Position numbers and translations under genes: made by a program. The notes under the pieces were generated by a model, which searched no databases, was not told the DNA's origin, and saw only the letters and a list, made by a program, of their open reading frames with translations. Shown one piece after another: positions 1-5,301 of a stretch of DNA of 5,517 nt; the first letter of the stretch is position 1; every line of letters begins with the position of its first letter. This stretch comes from Thermoanaerobaculaceae bacterium (GTDB lineage: Bacteria; Acidobacteriota; Thermoanaerobaculia; Thermoanaerobaculales; Thermoanaerobaculaceae). Location: positions 1 to 5,517 of the forward strand of contig JALHTD010000162.1 in assembly GCA_022865555.1 (NCBI GenBank). Direction: 5' to 3'.

Positions 1-10
1 ACCGGCTCGC

Positions 11-18
11 GAGGAGGG
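11..18 (+). promoter_or_regulatory. Ribosome binding site deciding the TTG start of the DUF1846 gene
   Basis: The purine run GAGGAGGG is a near-ideal Shine-Dalgarno sequence. It lies 9 bases before the TTG codon at 28. No ATG or GTG is available in frame between it and the conserved N-terminal motif GFD, so it fixes an unusual TTG start. No promoter can be judged, because the window begins only 10 bases upstream. Confidence 0.75.
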
Positions 19-27
19 CCCCCAACC

Positions 28-1542
28 TTGCCGACCATCGGCTTCGACACCGACAAGTACCTCGCCGAGCAAACCAGCTCGATCATCGAGCGCAGCCAGA
101 GGCTCGGGAACAAGCTGTACCTCGAGTTCGGCGGCAAGATCGCATACGACTTCCATGCGGCCCGGGTCCTGCGGGGCTACGACCCCAACGTTAAGATCCA
201 TCTCCTGCAGGGGCTCAAGGACCGGGCGGAAATCCTCGTCTGCATCTACGCGGGGGACATCGCCCGCAAGAAGGTTCGAGCCGACTTCGGCATCCCCTAC
301 GACGTCGATGCCCTCAAGCTGATCGACGACCTGAGGGAGTGGGGTCTGCTCGTGCGTGCGGTCGTGATCACCCGATTCGAGGAGCAGCCGGCGGCGCGAG
401 TCTTCAAGGCACACTTGGAGCGCCGAGGTGTCAAGGTCTACACGCACCGGGCGACGCGGGGGTACCCGACCGACGTGGACCTGATCGTGAGCGACGAGGG
501 GTACGGCGCCAACGAGTTCATCCACACCGAGCGCCCGATCGTCGTCGTGAGCGGCCCCGGTCCCGGGAGCGGCAAGCTGGGCACATGCCTCTCCCAGCTC
601 TACCATGAGCACCGCCGCGGGATCGAGGCAGGGTACGCCAAGTTCGAGACGTTCCCGATCTGGAACCTCCCGCTCAAGCACCCGGTCAACGTGGCGTACG
701 AGGCCGCCACGGTCGAGCTCCGCGACTTCAACCTGATCGACCCGTTCCACCTCGCGGCCTATGGCGAGCAGACGGTGAACTACAACCGCGACGTCGAGGT
801 GTTCCCGGTGCTGTTGCGCATCCTCAATCGCATCACGGGCGGCGACGCGGTCTACCAGTCACCGACCGAGATGGGCGTCAACCGCGCGGGTTTTGCGATC
901 GTCAACGACAACGTGGTGCGCGAGGCGGCCAAGCAGGAGGTGATCCGGCGGTTCTTCCGCTACGCCTGCGAGTACGCCGTCGGCCTGGTCGAGCGAGAGG
1001 CCGCGCAGCGCGCCGAGCTTCTCATGGAAGAGCTCGGGATGTGCGCCGAGGACCGGCGCGTTGTTGGCCCGGCACGCGCCGCGGCGGCCGAGGCGGAGGC
1101 CAAGGGGAAGGGCAACGAGGGCGTGTTCGTCGGCGCCGCCATCGAGCTGGCCGACGGCGCCATCTCGACCGGGAAGAACTCCCCGCTGCTGCACGCGGCC
1201 TCTGCGGTCGTCCTCAACGCCATCAAGCGGCTCTCGGGCATCCCCGACGAGATCCACCTGCTCGCGCCCACGGTCATGGAGTCGATCGCCGACCTCAAGA
1301 AGAACATCCTCAAGATGCCCTCGGTCAGCCTCGACCTCGAGGAGACGCTCATCGCGCTGGGCATGAGCGCGACCGCCAGCCCCGCGGCCAAGGCCGCGAT
1401 GGGCAGGCTCAAGGACCTCGCGGGTTGCGAGTTCCACACCACGCACATCCCGACCCCCGGCGACGAGGCCGGGCTGCGCCGCCTGGGCGTCAACGTCACC
1501 TCGGAACCGACGTTCGCCTCACGGTCGTTGTTCATCAGCTGA
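28..1542 (+). CDS. DUF1846 family protein (UPF0371), full length
   Basis: This 504-residue protein matches my memory of the DUF1846 family along its whole length; members are usually about 490-510 residues, so it looks intact. Visible family blocks include the N-terminal GFDTDKYLAEQ (5-15), YLEFGGKIAYDFHAARVLRG (31-50), a glycine-rich P-loop-like turn GPGPGSGKLGT (176-186), FPIWNLPLKHPVNVAYEAAT (209-228), YQSPTEMGVN (276-285), TGKNSPLLHAASA (381-393) and, near the C-terminus, HIPTPGDEAGLRRLGVNVTSEP (473-494, quoted here only as a location; key residues P476, D479, E493). A crystal structure exists for a Corynebacterium member, but as far as I know no reaction has been established. The GSGK turn suggests nucleotide or phosphate binding, which is inference. 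There is no signal peptide or membrane segment, so it is probably cytoplasmic. Translation starts at TTG behind a strong ribosome binding site. The next gene is 323 bases away, arguing against a tight operon. Confidence 0.93.
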   Translation: MPTIGFDTDKYLAEQTSSIIERSQRLGNKLYLEFGGKIAYDFHAARVLRGYDPNVKIHLLQGLKDRAEILVCIYAGDIARKKVRADFGIPYDVDALKLIDDLREWGLLVRAVVITRFEEQPAARVFKAHLERRGVKVYTHRATRGYPTDVDLIVSDEGYGANEFIHTERPIVVVSGPGPGSGKLGTCLSQLYHEHRRGIEAGYAKFETFPIWNLPLKHPVNVAYEAATVELRDFNLIDPFHLAAYGEQTVNYNRDVEVFPVLLRILNRITGGDAVYQSPTEMGVNRAGFAIVNDNVVREAAKQEVIRRFFRYACEYAVGLVEREAAQRAELLMEELGMCAEDRRVVGPARAAAAEAEAKGKGNEGVFVGAAIELADGAISTGKNSPLLHAASAVVLNAIKRLSGIPDEIHLLAPTVMESIADLKKNILKMPSVSLDLEETLIALGMSATASPAAKAAMGRLKDLAGCEFHTTHIPTPGDEAGLRRLGVNVTSEPTFASRSLFIS

Positions 1543-1548
1543 GAAAAC

Positions 1549-1580
1549 CATGTGGGGCGCGCACGCCGTGCACGCTGGTC
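1549..1580 (+). repeat. Hairpin repeat copy A
   Basis: It begins CATGTGGGGCGCGCACGCC. It matches copy D (1689-1720) at 31 of 32 positions, the one difference being A1572 versus G1712. The stem is 1557-1564 with 1568-1575 around a GCC loop (1565-1567). It has one mispair, C1560 with A1572, which becomes a G-U wobble if the opposite strand is transcribed. It starts 6 bases after the DUF1846 stop codon. Confidence 0.85.
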
Positions 1581-1586
1581 CTCCTC

Positions 1587-1615
1587 CATGTGAGCGCACA
1601 CACGCCGTGTGCGCC
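1587..1615 (+). repeat. Hairpin repeat copy B, diverged
   Basis: It begins CATGTGAGCGCACAC, so it shares the CATGTG lead with copies A and D but differs in the stem. GCGCACAC at 1594-1601 pairs perfectly with GTGTGCGC at 1607-1614 around the 5-base loop ACGCC. Same orientation as A and D. Confidence 0.7.
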
Positions 1616-1643
1616 CTCGGATGCTCAATCGAGCCGGAAGACG

Positions 1644-1667
1644 CTCGCGCGGCGCGCGAGCCCCACA
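1644..1667 (-). repeat. Hairpin repeat copy C, inverted
   Basis: Read on the minus strand it is TGTGGGG, stem CTCGCGC, loop GCC, stem GCGCGAG. This has the same layout as copies A and D: the TGTGGGG lead, a 7-base arm, a GCC loop and the return arm. The stem is a perfect 7 bp (1644-1650 with 1654-1660). Against copy D, two stem pairs are changed on both sides, so pairing is kept although the sequence differs. Confidence 0.7.
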
Positions 1668-1688
1668 AAGAACCAGCAAGCGAAGTCT

Positions 1689-1720
1689 CATGTGGGGCGC
1701 GCACGCCGTGCGCGCTGGTC
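1689..1720 (+). repeat. Hairpin repeat copy D
   Basis: This is the most regular copy. GCGCGCAC at 1697-1704 pairs perfectly with GTGCGCGC at 1708-1715 around the loop GCC. It repeats copy A 140 bases downstream with a single change (G1712), and that change restores the pair that is broken in copy A. Confidence 0.85.
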
Positions 1721-1801
1721 TCCCTCGACGCCGCGGCGGGTCGGCTCCTGGCGGGTAACGCGGCGGGGGTGCCGTTGGCCTTTTCCGGAGCCGCGACTCG
1801 C

Positions 1802-1830
1802 TTGCGCCACCCCTGATGGCGCTCTAAGAT
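1802..1830 (+). promoter_or_regulatory. Probable sigma70-type promoter of the amidohydrolase gene
   Basis: TTGCGC at 1802-1807 and TAAGAT at 1825-1830 are separated by exactly 17 bases. The -35 box matches the TTGACA consensus at 3 of 6 positions and the -10 box matches TATAAT at 4 of 6. The position suits a leader of roughly 30 bases before the GTG start at 1866. The boxes are weak matches, so the call rests mainly on spacing and place. Confidence 0.4.
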
Positions 1831-1853
1831 CACGACGCAGCTTGCGAACGCCT

Positions 1854-1860
1854 GGGAGGT
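1854..1860 (+). promoter_or_regulatory. Ribosome binding site of the amidohydrolase gene
   Basis: GGGAGGT lies 5 bases before the GTG codon at 1866. It selects that GTG over the long in-frame upstream extension (open from 1041), which would run through the repeats and over the DUF1846 gene. The signal peptide that begins right at this GTG supports the choice. Confidence 0.7.
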
Positions 1861-1865
1861 GCGCC

Positions 1866-3197
1866 GTGGATCGTCTCGTCCGGAGTGCTCTGGTCTTCGC
1901 AGTCCTCGCCGTCGGTCTCGTGCCGACCGCGCGCGCGCAGCAGCCGACGCCAGTCCCCGGCAAACAGCAGGAGGTCAAGAAGGTAGCCATCAAGGCCGGC
2001 CGGCTGCTCGACGTCCGGACCGGCAAGGTCGCGACGGACGTCGTGGTGCTCGTCGAGGGCGACCGCATCGCGAGTGTCGGCGGCGCGGTGCCCGCAGGCG
2101 TGCCGGTGATCGACCTCTCGGGCCTCACCGTCCTGCCCGGCCTGATCGACGCGCACGACCACATCCTCGGCAACCCGAAGGACTGGTCGTCCACCGCGTG
2201 GTTGCGAGCCTCGGCGCCGGAGGCCGCGATCTGGGGCGTGCGCAACGTCCAGGTCCTGCTCGATCACGGCTTCACCGGCGTGCGCGACGCGTGCGAGGCC
2301 GTCGGGTCGGAGTACGGCCAGGTCGCGCTGCGCAACAGCATTCAGAAGGGTCTGGTCCGCGGCCCGCGCATCGCCGCGGCAGGCACCTGCATCTCCCTGA
2401 CCGGCGGGCACGGGGACGAGGACGTCCTCGCGCCGGGCCAGGCGCTGCCGCGCCAGCCAAACATCGCCGACACCGTGGACCAGATCAGCGTGGCCGCCCG
2501 GTACGACATCAAGTACGGGGCGGACTGGGTCAAGCTGATGGCCACCGGCGGCGTCATGGATCCCATCAGCGACTTCCGCGTCCAGGAGTTCTCCGAGGAG
2601 CAGATGGCGCGCGCGGTCGAGGTGGCGCACCGGGCGGGGAAGCGCGTGATGGCCCACGCCGAGGGCACCGAGGGGATCAAGGCCGCGGTGCGCGCGGGCG
2701 TGGACTCGATCGAGCACGGCACCGTCCTCGACAACGAGGGCGCCGAGCTGATGGCCAAACGGGGCACTTGGCTGGTCCCGACGCTGTATACCTTCCAGCG
2801 CAGCCCGTCGGTCGCGGCCTCGCTCGGGGCGGACCCCGTCAGCGTCGAGAAGATGAAGGCGATCCTGCCGATGCAGAAGGCGGCTTTCGAGGCGGCGCTC
2901 AAGCACCACGTGAAGATCGCATATGGACTGGACGATGACCCGGACTACGTGTCGAAGGAGTTCGATGCGCTGGTGCGCGGTGGGCTCTCCCCGCTCGGCG
3001 CCATCCAGGCGGCCACCATCAACGGTGCCGAGCTGCTGGGCTGGACCAAGGACGCCGGAACCATCGAGGCCGGCAAGTTCGCGGACATCGTCGCCGTCAG
3101 CGGTGACCCTCTCGCCGACATCTCCGTCATGGAGCGCGTTGTGTTCGTGATGAAGGGCGGCGAGGTGGTGAAGAGCGACCTCGCTCGCCCACGCTGA
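1866..3197 (+). CDS. Secreted metal-dependent amidohydrolase, Xaa-Pro dipeptidase-like
   Basis: This 443-residue protein starts with a signal peptide: R3 and R6, a hydrophobic stretch at about 8-20, and ARA at 22-24 with likely cleavage before Q25. It probably works in the periplasm or outside the cell. The amidohydrolase barrel carries the expected metal ligands: H97 and H99 in DAHDH, K223 in WVKLMATGG (candidate carboxylated lysine), H264 in MAHAEG, H284 in SIEHG and catalytic D356 in AYGLDDD. ISLTGGHGDED (176-186) is typical of the group annotated as Xaa-Pro dipeptidases or imidazolonepropionase-like hydrolases, some of which cleave dipeptides or N-acyl amino acids. The C-terminal GTIEAGKFADIVAVSGDPL (398-416) closes the composite beta domain. 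Substrate cannot be read from the sequence. Odd point: the usual G-T-D is G-L-D, and the loop after it lacks the common glycine/PHG segment. The gene appears monocistronic, with its own promoter. Confidence 0.93.
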   Translation: MDRLVRSALVFAVLAVGLVPTARAQQPTPVPGKQQEVKKVAIKAGRLLDVRTGKVATDVVVLVEGDRIASVGGAVPAGVPVIDLSGLTVLPGLIDAHDHILGNPKDWSSTAWLRASAPEAAIWGVRNVQVLLDHGFTGVRDACEAVGSEYGQVALRNSIQKGLVRGPRIAAAGTCISLTGGHGDEDVLAPGQALPRQPNIADTVDQISVAARYDIKYGADWVKLMATGGVMDPISDFRVQEFSEEQMARAVEVAHRAGKRVMAHAEGTEGIKAAVRAGVDSIEHGTVLDNEGAELMAKRGTWLVPTLYTFQRSPSVAASLGADPVSVEKMKAILPMQKAAFEAALKHHVKIAYGLDDDPDYVSKEFDALVRGGLSPLGAIQAATINGAELLGWTKDAGTIEAGKFADIVAVSGDPLADISVMERVVFVMKGGEVVKSDLARPR

Positions 3198-3224
3198 CCG
3201 CCCCCTGCAACCGCCAGCCGATCA

Positions 3225-3251
3225 CGGTCCCCTCTCCCAGTGGGAGAGGGA
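3225..3251 (+). repeat. CCCTCTCCC palindrome, copy 1
   Basis: CCCTCTCCC at 3230-3238 pairs with GGGAGAGGG at 3242-3250 in a 9 bp stem around AGT. The block from CGGT (3225) to A3251 recurs in copy 2 with one difference in 27 bases, at the centre of the loop (G3240 versus C3332). Palindromes of this type are very common between genes in many high-GC bacteria. Confidence 0.85.
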
Positions 3252-3271
3252 GCAGGGCGTTGCTGCCCTGC
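3252..3271 (+). repeat. Short hairpin next to palindrome copy 1
   Basis: GCAGGGC at 3252-3258 pairs with GCCCTGC at 3265-3271 around a 6-base loop. It begins one base after the first palindrome stem, giving two stacked hairpins about 30-75 bases after the amidohydrolase stop. No T-run follows. It could still slow polymerase or protect the 3' end of the transcript; that is inference. Confidence 0.5.
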
Positions 3272-3277
3272 GGCACC

Positions 3278-3297
3278 GTCCGTCCCGGACCCGTTTT
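3278..3297 (+). terminator. Weak candidate terminator after the amidohydrolase gene
   Basis: GTCCG at 3278-3282 pairs with CGGAC at 3286-3290 around TCC. Three bases later comes TTTT at 3294-3297. The stem is only 5 bp and the T-run only 4, so this is marginal. It is the only hairpin with a following T-run in this gap. Confidence 0.25.
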
Positions 3298-3316
3298 CGT
3301 GCAGGACCGCCCATCT

Positions 3317-3356
3317 CGGTCCCCTCTCCCACTGGGAGAGGGACAGGGTGAGGGCC
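3317..3356 (+). repeat. CCCTCTCCC palindrome, copy 2, with GGGTGAGGG tail
   Basis: CCCTCTCCC at 3322-3330 pairs with GGGAGAGGG at 3334-3342 around ACT. The tail CAGGGTGAGGGC that follows is the usual 3' flank of this widespread element and gives its orientation. The CGGT lead is shared with copy 1, 92 bases upstream. Confidence 0.85.
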
Positions 3357-3396
3357 GGTGCCTTCAGGATCGCCGGGTAAGCCCCGCAGGACCCTG

Positions 3397-3435
3397 TGTC
3401 ATTCTGAGGCCTGAAGGGCCGAAGAATCTCATCAC
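3397..3435 (+). repeat. 'CATTCTGAG...GAAGAATCTC' intergenic element
   Basis: TGTCATTCTGAGGCC, a short centre, then GGCCGAAGAATCTCATCAC. From memory, this resembles a repeat scattered between genes in many soil bacterial genomes. It forms an imperfect hairpin: ATTCT (3401-3405) with AGAAT (3423-3427), a small internal loop, then GGCC (3408-3411) with GGCC (3417-3420). It sits between palindrome copies 2 and 3. CCTGAAGG inside it (3410-3417) is also complementary to CCTTCAGG at 3361-3368. Confidence 0.6.
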
Positions 3436-3461
3436 ATCGGCAGCGCCCCTTCTCCTTGACT

Positions 3462-3493
3462 CCCTCTCCCCCTGGGAGAGGGAGGGGTGAGGG
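3462..3493 (+). repeat. CCCTCTCCC palindrome, copy 3, with GGGTGAGGG tail
   Basis: CCCTCTCCC at 3462-3470 pairs with GGGAGAGGG at 3474-3482 around CCT. The tail AGGGGTGAGGGCT matches the tail of copy 2, so both point the same way. It ends about 40 bases before the likeliest HAD start. Confidence 0.85.
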
Positions 3494-3530
3494 CTCATGC
3501 GGTCGCAATCATCCTCTCGGGAGTCCCCGG

Positions 3531-4244
3531 ATGATCTCGACGCAGTGTATGATCTCAACCCGGGAAGGGGAGTCTCCTACGCGCTATTCGTGCCTGATCA
3601 TCGATCACGACGACACGGCCGTGGACGGCACGCGGCGGGTCCACTACCCCGCGCACCTCAAGGCCATGGAGGTCCTGCGTCCCGGCCTCACGCCCGTCGA
3701 TCTCGACACCTGGTTTCGCAAGAACTTCGACCCGGGCATCATGGGGTTCCTCCTCGACGAGCTCGCCCTGACGCCCGAAGAGCTGGCCGTCGAGCACGCG
3801 ATCTGGCAGGAGTTCACCGCGCGCGGGACGCCACACTTCTACCCCGGTTTCCTTGAGGCTCTGGCGGCCTACAAGGCGCGCGGCGGGCACATCGTCGTCG
3901 TGTCGCACTCCGAGAGCCACATCATCCGGGGTCACTACGAGGGCCAGGCCGACGGGCACGGCGTGGTGCCCGACCTCGTCTTTGGGTGGGATCTCGAGCC
4001 GCACATGCGCAAGCCGAGCCCGTACCCCGTCCGCGAGACGATCCGGCAGCTCCACCTGGAGCCGCGGGACGTGCTGGTCGTGGACGATCTCAAGCCGGGC
4101 GTGGACATGGCCAAGGCGGCAGGCGTGGACGCCGCGGCGGTCGGCTGGAGCCACGACATTCCCTCGATTCGCGACTTCATGAAGAGGACGTGCGTGGCCT
4201 ACTTCGCGACCGTCCCCGAGTTCGCCGAGTTCATCCTGCAGTAG
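3531..4244 (+). CDS. HAD-superfamily hydrolase (phosphatase-like)
   Basis: With the ATG at 3531 the protein has 237 residues and all four HAD motifs. Motif I is IIDHDDTAVD, with nucleophile D25 and acid/base D27. Motif II is IVVVSHS with S125. Motif III is HMRKPSP with K161. Motif IV is VLVVDD with D185 and D186. The insert between motifs I and II is an alpha-helical-looking cap (about 40-115), as in C1-type HAD phosphatases. The likely activity is Mg-dependent hydrolysis of a small phosphate ester in the cytoplasm; the substrate is unknown. The 3531 ATG has GGGAG 7 bases upstream. A second in-frame ATG at 3549 lacks a clear ribosome binding site. The conserved domain begins only near codon 3579, so the true start is uncertain. 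The gene converges with the SDR gene. Confidence 0.88.
   Translation: MISTQCMISTREGESPTRYSCLIIDHDDTAVDGTRRVHYPAHLKAMEVLRPGLTPVDLDTWFRKNFDPGIMGFLLDELALTPEELAVEHAIWQEFTARGTPHFYPGFLEALAAYKARGGHIVVVSHSESHIIRGHYEGQADGHGVVPDLVFGWDLEPHMRKPSPYPVRETIRQLHLEPRDVLVVDDLKPGVDMAKAAGVDAAAVGWSHDIPSIRDFMKRTCVAYFATVPEFAEFILQ
3548..3553 (+). promoter_or_regulatory. Possible -10 box near the HAD start
   Basis: TATGAT matches the -10 consensus at 5 of 6 positions. No acceptable -35 box lies 16-18 bases upstream, so the evidence is thin. If it is real, transcription would begin near 3560, downstream of both ATG candidates. Confidence 0.2.
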
Positions 4245-4361
4245 AGCGGGCTCTCCGGCCGGATGCCTGCCTCATCCAGACCGCTCCCTCCGTCGGGAGA
4301 GTTGATTGGAATAGACAGTGGGCGGGGACAAGCCGTGCCCCTGCGTTGAGCCGACGGCTAT
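4245..4361. other. Convergent junction between the HAD and SDR genes
   Basis: These 117 bases lie between two stop codons facing each other. Small hairpins are present: CTCCC 4284-4288 with GGGAG 4295-4299, and GGGG 4324-4327 with CCCC 4338-4341, which an AC/GT pair extends with a bulge. Also AGCCGT 4331-4336 with ACGGCT 4354-4359. None has a clear T-run on either side, so I do not call an intrinsic terminator. Confidence 0.5.
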
Positions 4362-5150
4362 CTATCGTGGGGGACGGGCGGGGACGAACGGCGGTTGCTG
4401 CTCGGCGAGACCCATGTCGTCAGCGGCGTAGTAGGCGACGACCATCTGTTGGGCGCCCGGGCGCGTGTAGACGTCGGCGCGCGGCCTCTCGATGACGTCG
4501 GCAATCACCTGCGCCACCTCCTGCGCCGTCTGCGCGCCCGGCATCTGGCGGGAGTCGATCCCACCGTGGCGGGCGTGCACGCCGAACTCGGTCGCCACCA
4601 CGCCGGGGTGCACGGAGCTCACGTGAATCCCAGGGTACTTCTCGCGCAGCTCCATACGGAGGTTCGCGGTGAGCGAGTTGATGGCGTGCTTGGCGGCGCT
4701 GTACGCGGATCGGGCGATGGCGAACGGGAGCCGCCCCAGCATCGACGAGACGTTGATGATGTGCCCGCGCCCGCGCTCGCGGAAGTGCGGCAGGACCGCC
4801 TGCATGCCGTAAAGCACCGACTTGACGTTGACCTGCATCATCTCGTCGAAGTCCTCGTCGGTCAGCTCGGAGACCGGACGGGTGATGCCCTGCCCGGCGT
4901 TGTTGACCCAGACGTCCACATGGCCGAAGCGCGCGAGCGAGGCCGCGAGCGCACCCTGGACATCCTCGCGCCGGGTGACGTCTGCGACGATTGGCAGTGC
5001 CTCCGGGCCGCAGCACGTCGCGACCTCGTGCAGCTCCTTCTCGCGCCGTGCGAGCAGCGCCACCCGTGCACCCCTGCCCGAGACCAGCTCGGCGAGGGCA
5101 GCGCCGATCCCGCCGCTCGCACCCGTGATGACGATGACGTTTCCGTCCAT
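4362..5150 (-). CDS. Classical short-chain dehydrogenase/reductase (SDR)
   Basis: This 262-residue protein reads as a complete classical SDR. The cofactor turn is TGASGGIG (9-16), followed by ARR (34-36) at the end of the second strand, where basic residues usually favour NADP(H). D57 in ADV and NNAG (83-86) are in place. The catalytic set is N108 in QVNVKS, S136 (or S135) in NVSS, Y150 and K154 in YSAAK. HPGVVATEF (181-189) is the usual segment after the active site. It should oxidise or reduce an alcohol/carbonyl in the cytoplasm; the substrate is unknown. The ATG at 5150 fits the family N-terminus. The upstream G-run (5155-5160 on the complement) is a poor ribosome binding site, and frame extension further upstream reads as low-complexity sequence. 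The last 12 residues are proline-rich and outside the SDR core. The gene diverges from the oxidoreductase at 5302. Confidence 0.94.
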   Translation of the reverse strand: MDGNVIVITGASGGIGAALAELVSGRGARVALLARREKELHEVATCCGPEALPIVADVTRREDVQGALAASLARFGHVDVWVNNAGQGITRPVSELTDEDFDEMMQVNVKSVLYGMQAVLPHFRERGRGHIINVSSMLGRLPFAIARSAYSAAKHAINSLTANLRMELREKYPGIHVSSVHPGVVATEFGVHARHGGIDSRQMPGAQTAQEVAQVIADVIERPRADVYTRPGAQQMVVAYYAADDMGLAEQQPPFVPARPPR

Positions 5151-5286
5151 GTGCCCCCCAACGCTGCTCGGTGGCAGGATACTCCCGGGCCGTCCGGGCG
5201 CGCGGGGTCCTCTCCGGCGTCGGTGACGTTGCCGGGGCCAGGCGGCTGGAATTCCCAGGGATCGTATGCGTTTCTTCGGGACTGAC

Positions 5287-5293
5287 AGGAGGT
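5287..5293 (+). promoter_or_regulatory. Ribosome binding site of the F420/NADP-type oxidoreductase
   Basis: AGGAGGT is a consensus Shine-Dalgarno sequence 8 bases before the ATG at 5302. It is much stronger than the site of the divergent SDR gene. I found no convincing promoter boxes in the 151 bases between the two genes. Confidence 0.75.
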
Positions 5294-5301
5294 ACGCACC
5301 T

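Larger units (their letters stand above)
1543..1865. other. Non-coding gap with hairpin repeats and a promoter
   Basis: These 323 bases separate the DUF1846 stop from the amidohydrolase start. The left half (1549-1720) is filled by four related hairpins, listed separately. The right half holds a 7-base inverted pair, CGGCTCC at 1742-1748 and GGAGCCG at 1787-1793, then a sigma70-like promoter and a ribosome binding site. An open frame at 1550-1816 only translates the repeats and is not credible as a gene. I see no terminator with a proper T-run here. Confidence 0.8.
3198..3530. other. Non-coding gap made of palindromic repeats
   Basis: These 333 bases lie between the amidohydrolase stop and the likeliest HAD start. 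They hold three copies of the CCCTCTCCC/GGGAGAGGG palindrome, one 'CATTCTGAG...GAAGAATCTC' element, and smaller hairpins, each listed separately. I see no convincing gene on either strand. The short open frames here only translate the repeats. Confidence 0.8.

Noticed and set aside
859..1446. Minus-strand open frame opposite the DUF1846 gene
   Set aside because: Composition is shadow-like and there are no family motifs; the plus-strand protein is conserved across this whole segment.
1549..1720. CRISPR array
   Set aside because: The repeats vary in stem sequence and orientation, and the spacing between loop centres is irregular (38, 48 and 54 bases). One copy is inverted. No cas gene is visible.
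1550..1816. Small open frame of 88 codons in the first gap
   Set aside because: It mainly translates hairpin copies A, B and D, and has no credible ribosome binding site of its own.
1041..1865. In-frame upstream extension of the amidohydrolase, making a 718-residue protein
   Set aside because: The extension overlaps the well-supported DUF1846 gene in another frame, reads as arginine- and glycine-rich low-complexity sequence and runs through the hairpin repeats. The GTG at 1866 has a ribosome binding site and starts a clear signal peptide.
1830..2909. Long minus-strand open frame opposite the amidohydrolase
   Set aside because: Its translation is rich in R, H, D, G and A with no recognisable domain. 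High-GC coding DNA often leaves the opposite strand open. The plus-strand gene has all expected motifs.
3225..3493. Ends of an insertion sequence or miniature transposon
   Set aside because: The palindromes are all in one orientation, no target-site duplication is visible and no transposase lies between them. A dispersed palindromic repeat explains them better.
5171..5204. Promoter for the SDR gene (TATCCT on the minus strand at 5176-5181)
   Set aside because: The box matches only 4 of 6 positions, and the hexamer 17 bases upstream is an all-GC run with no resemblance to a -35 box.
4395..5285. Long plus-strand open frame opposite the SDR gene
   Set aside because: It is a shadow frame of low complexity without motifs or a good ribosome binding site. 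The minus-strand SDR is unambiguous.
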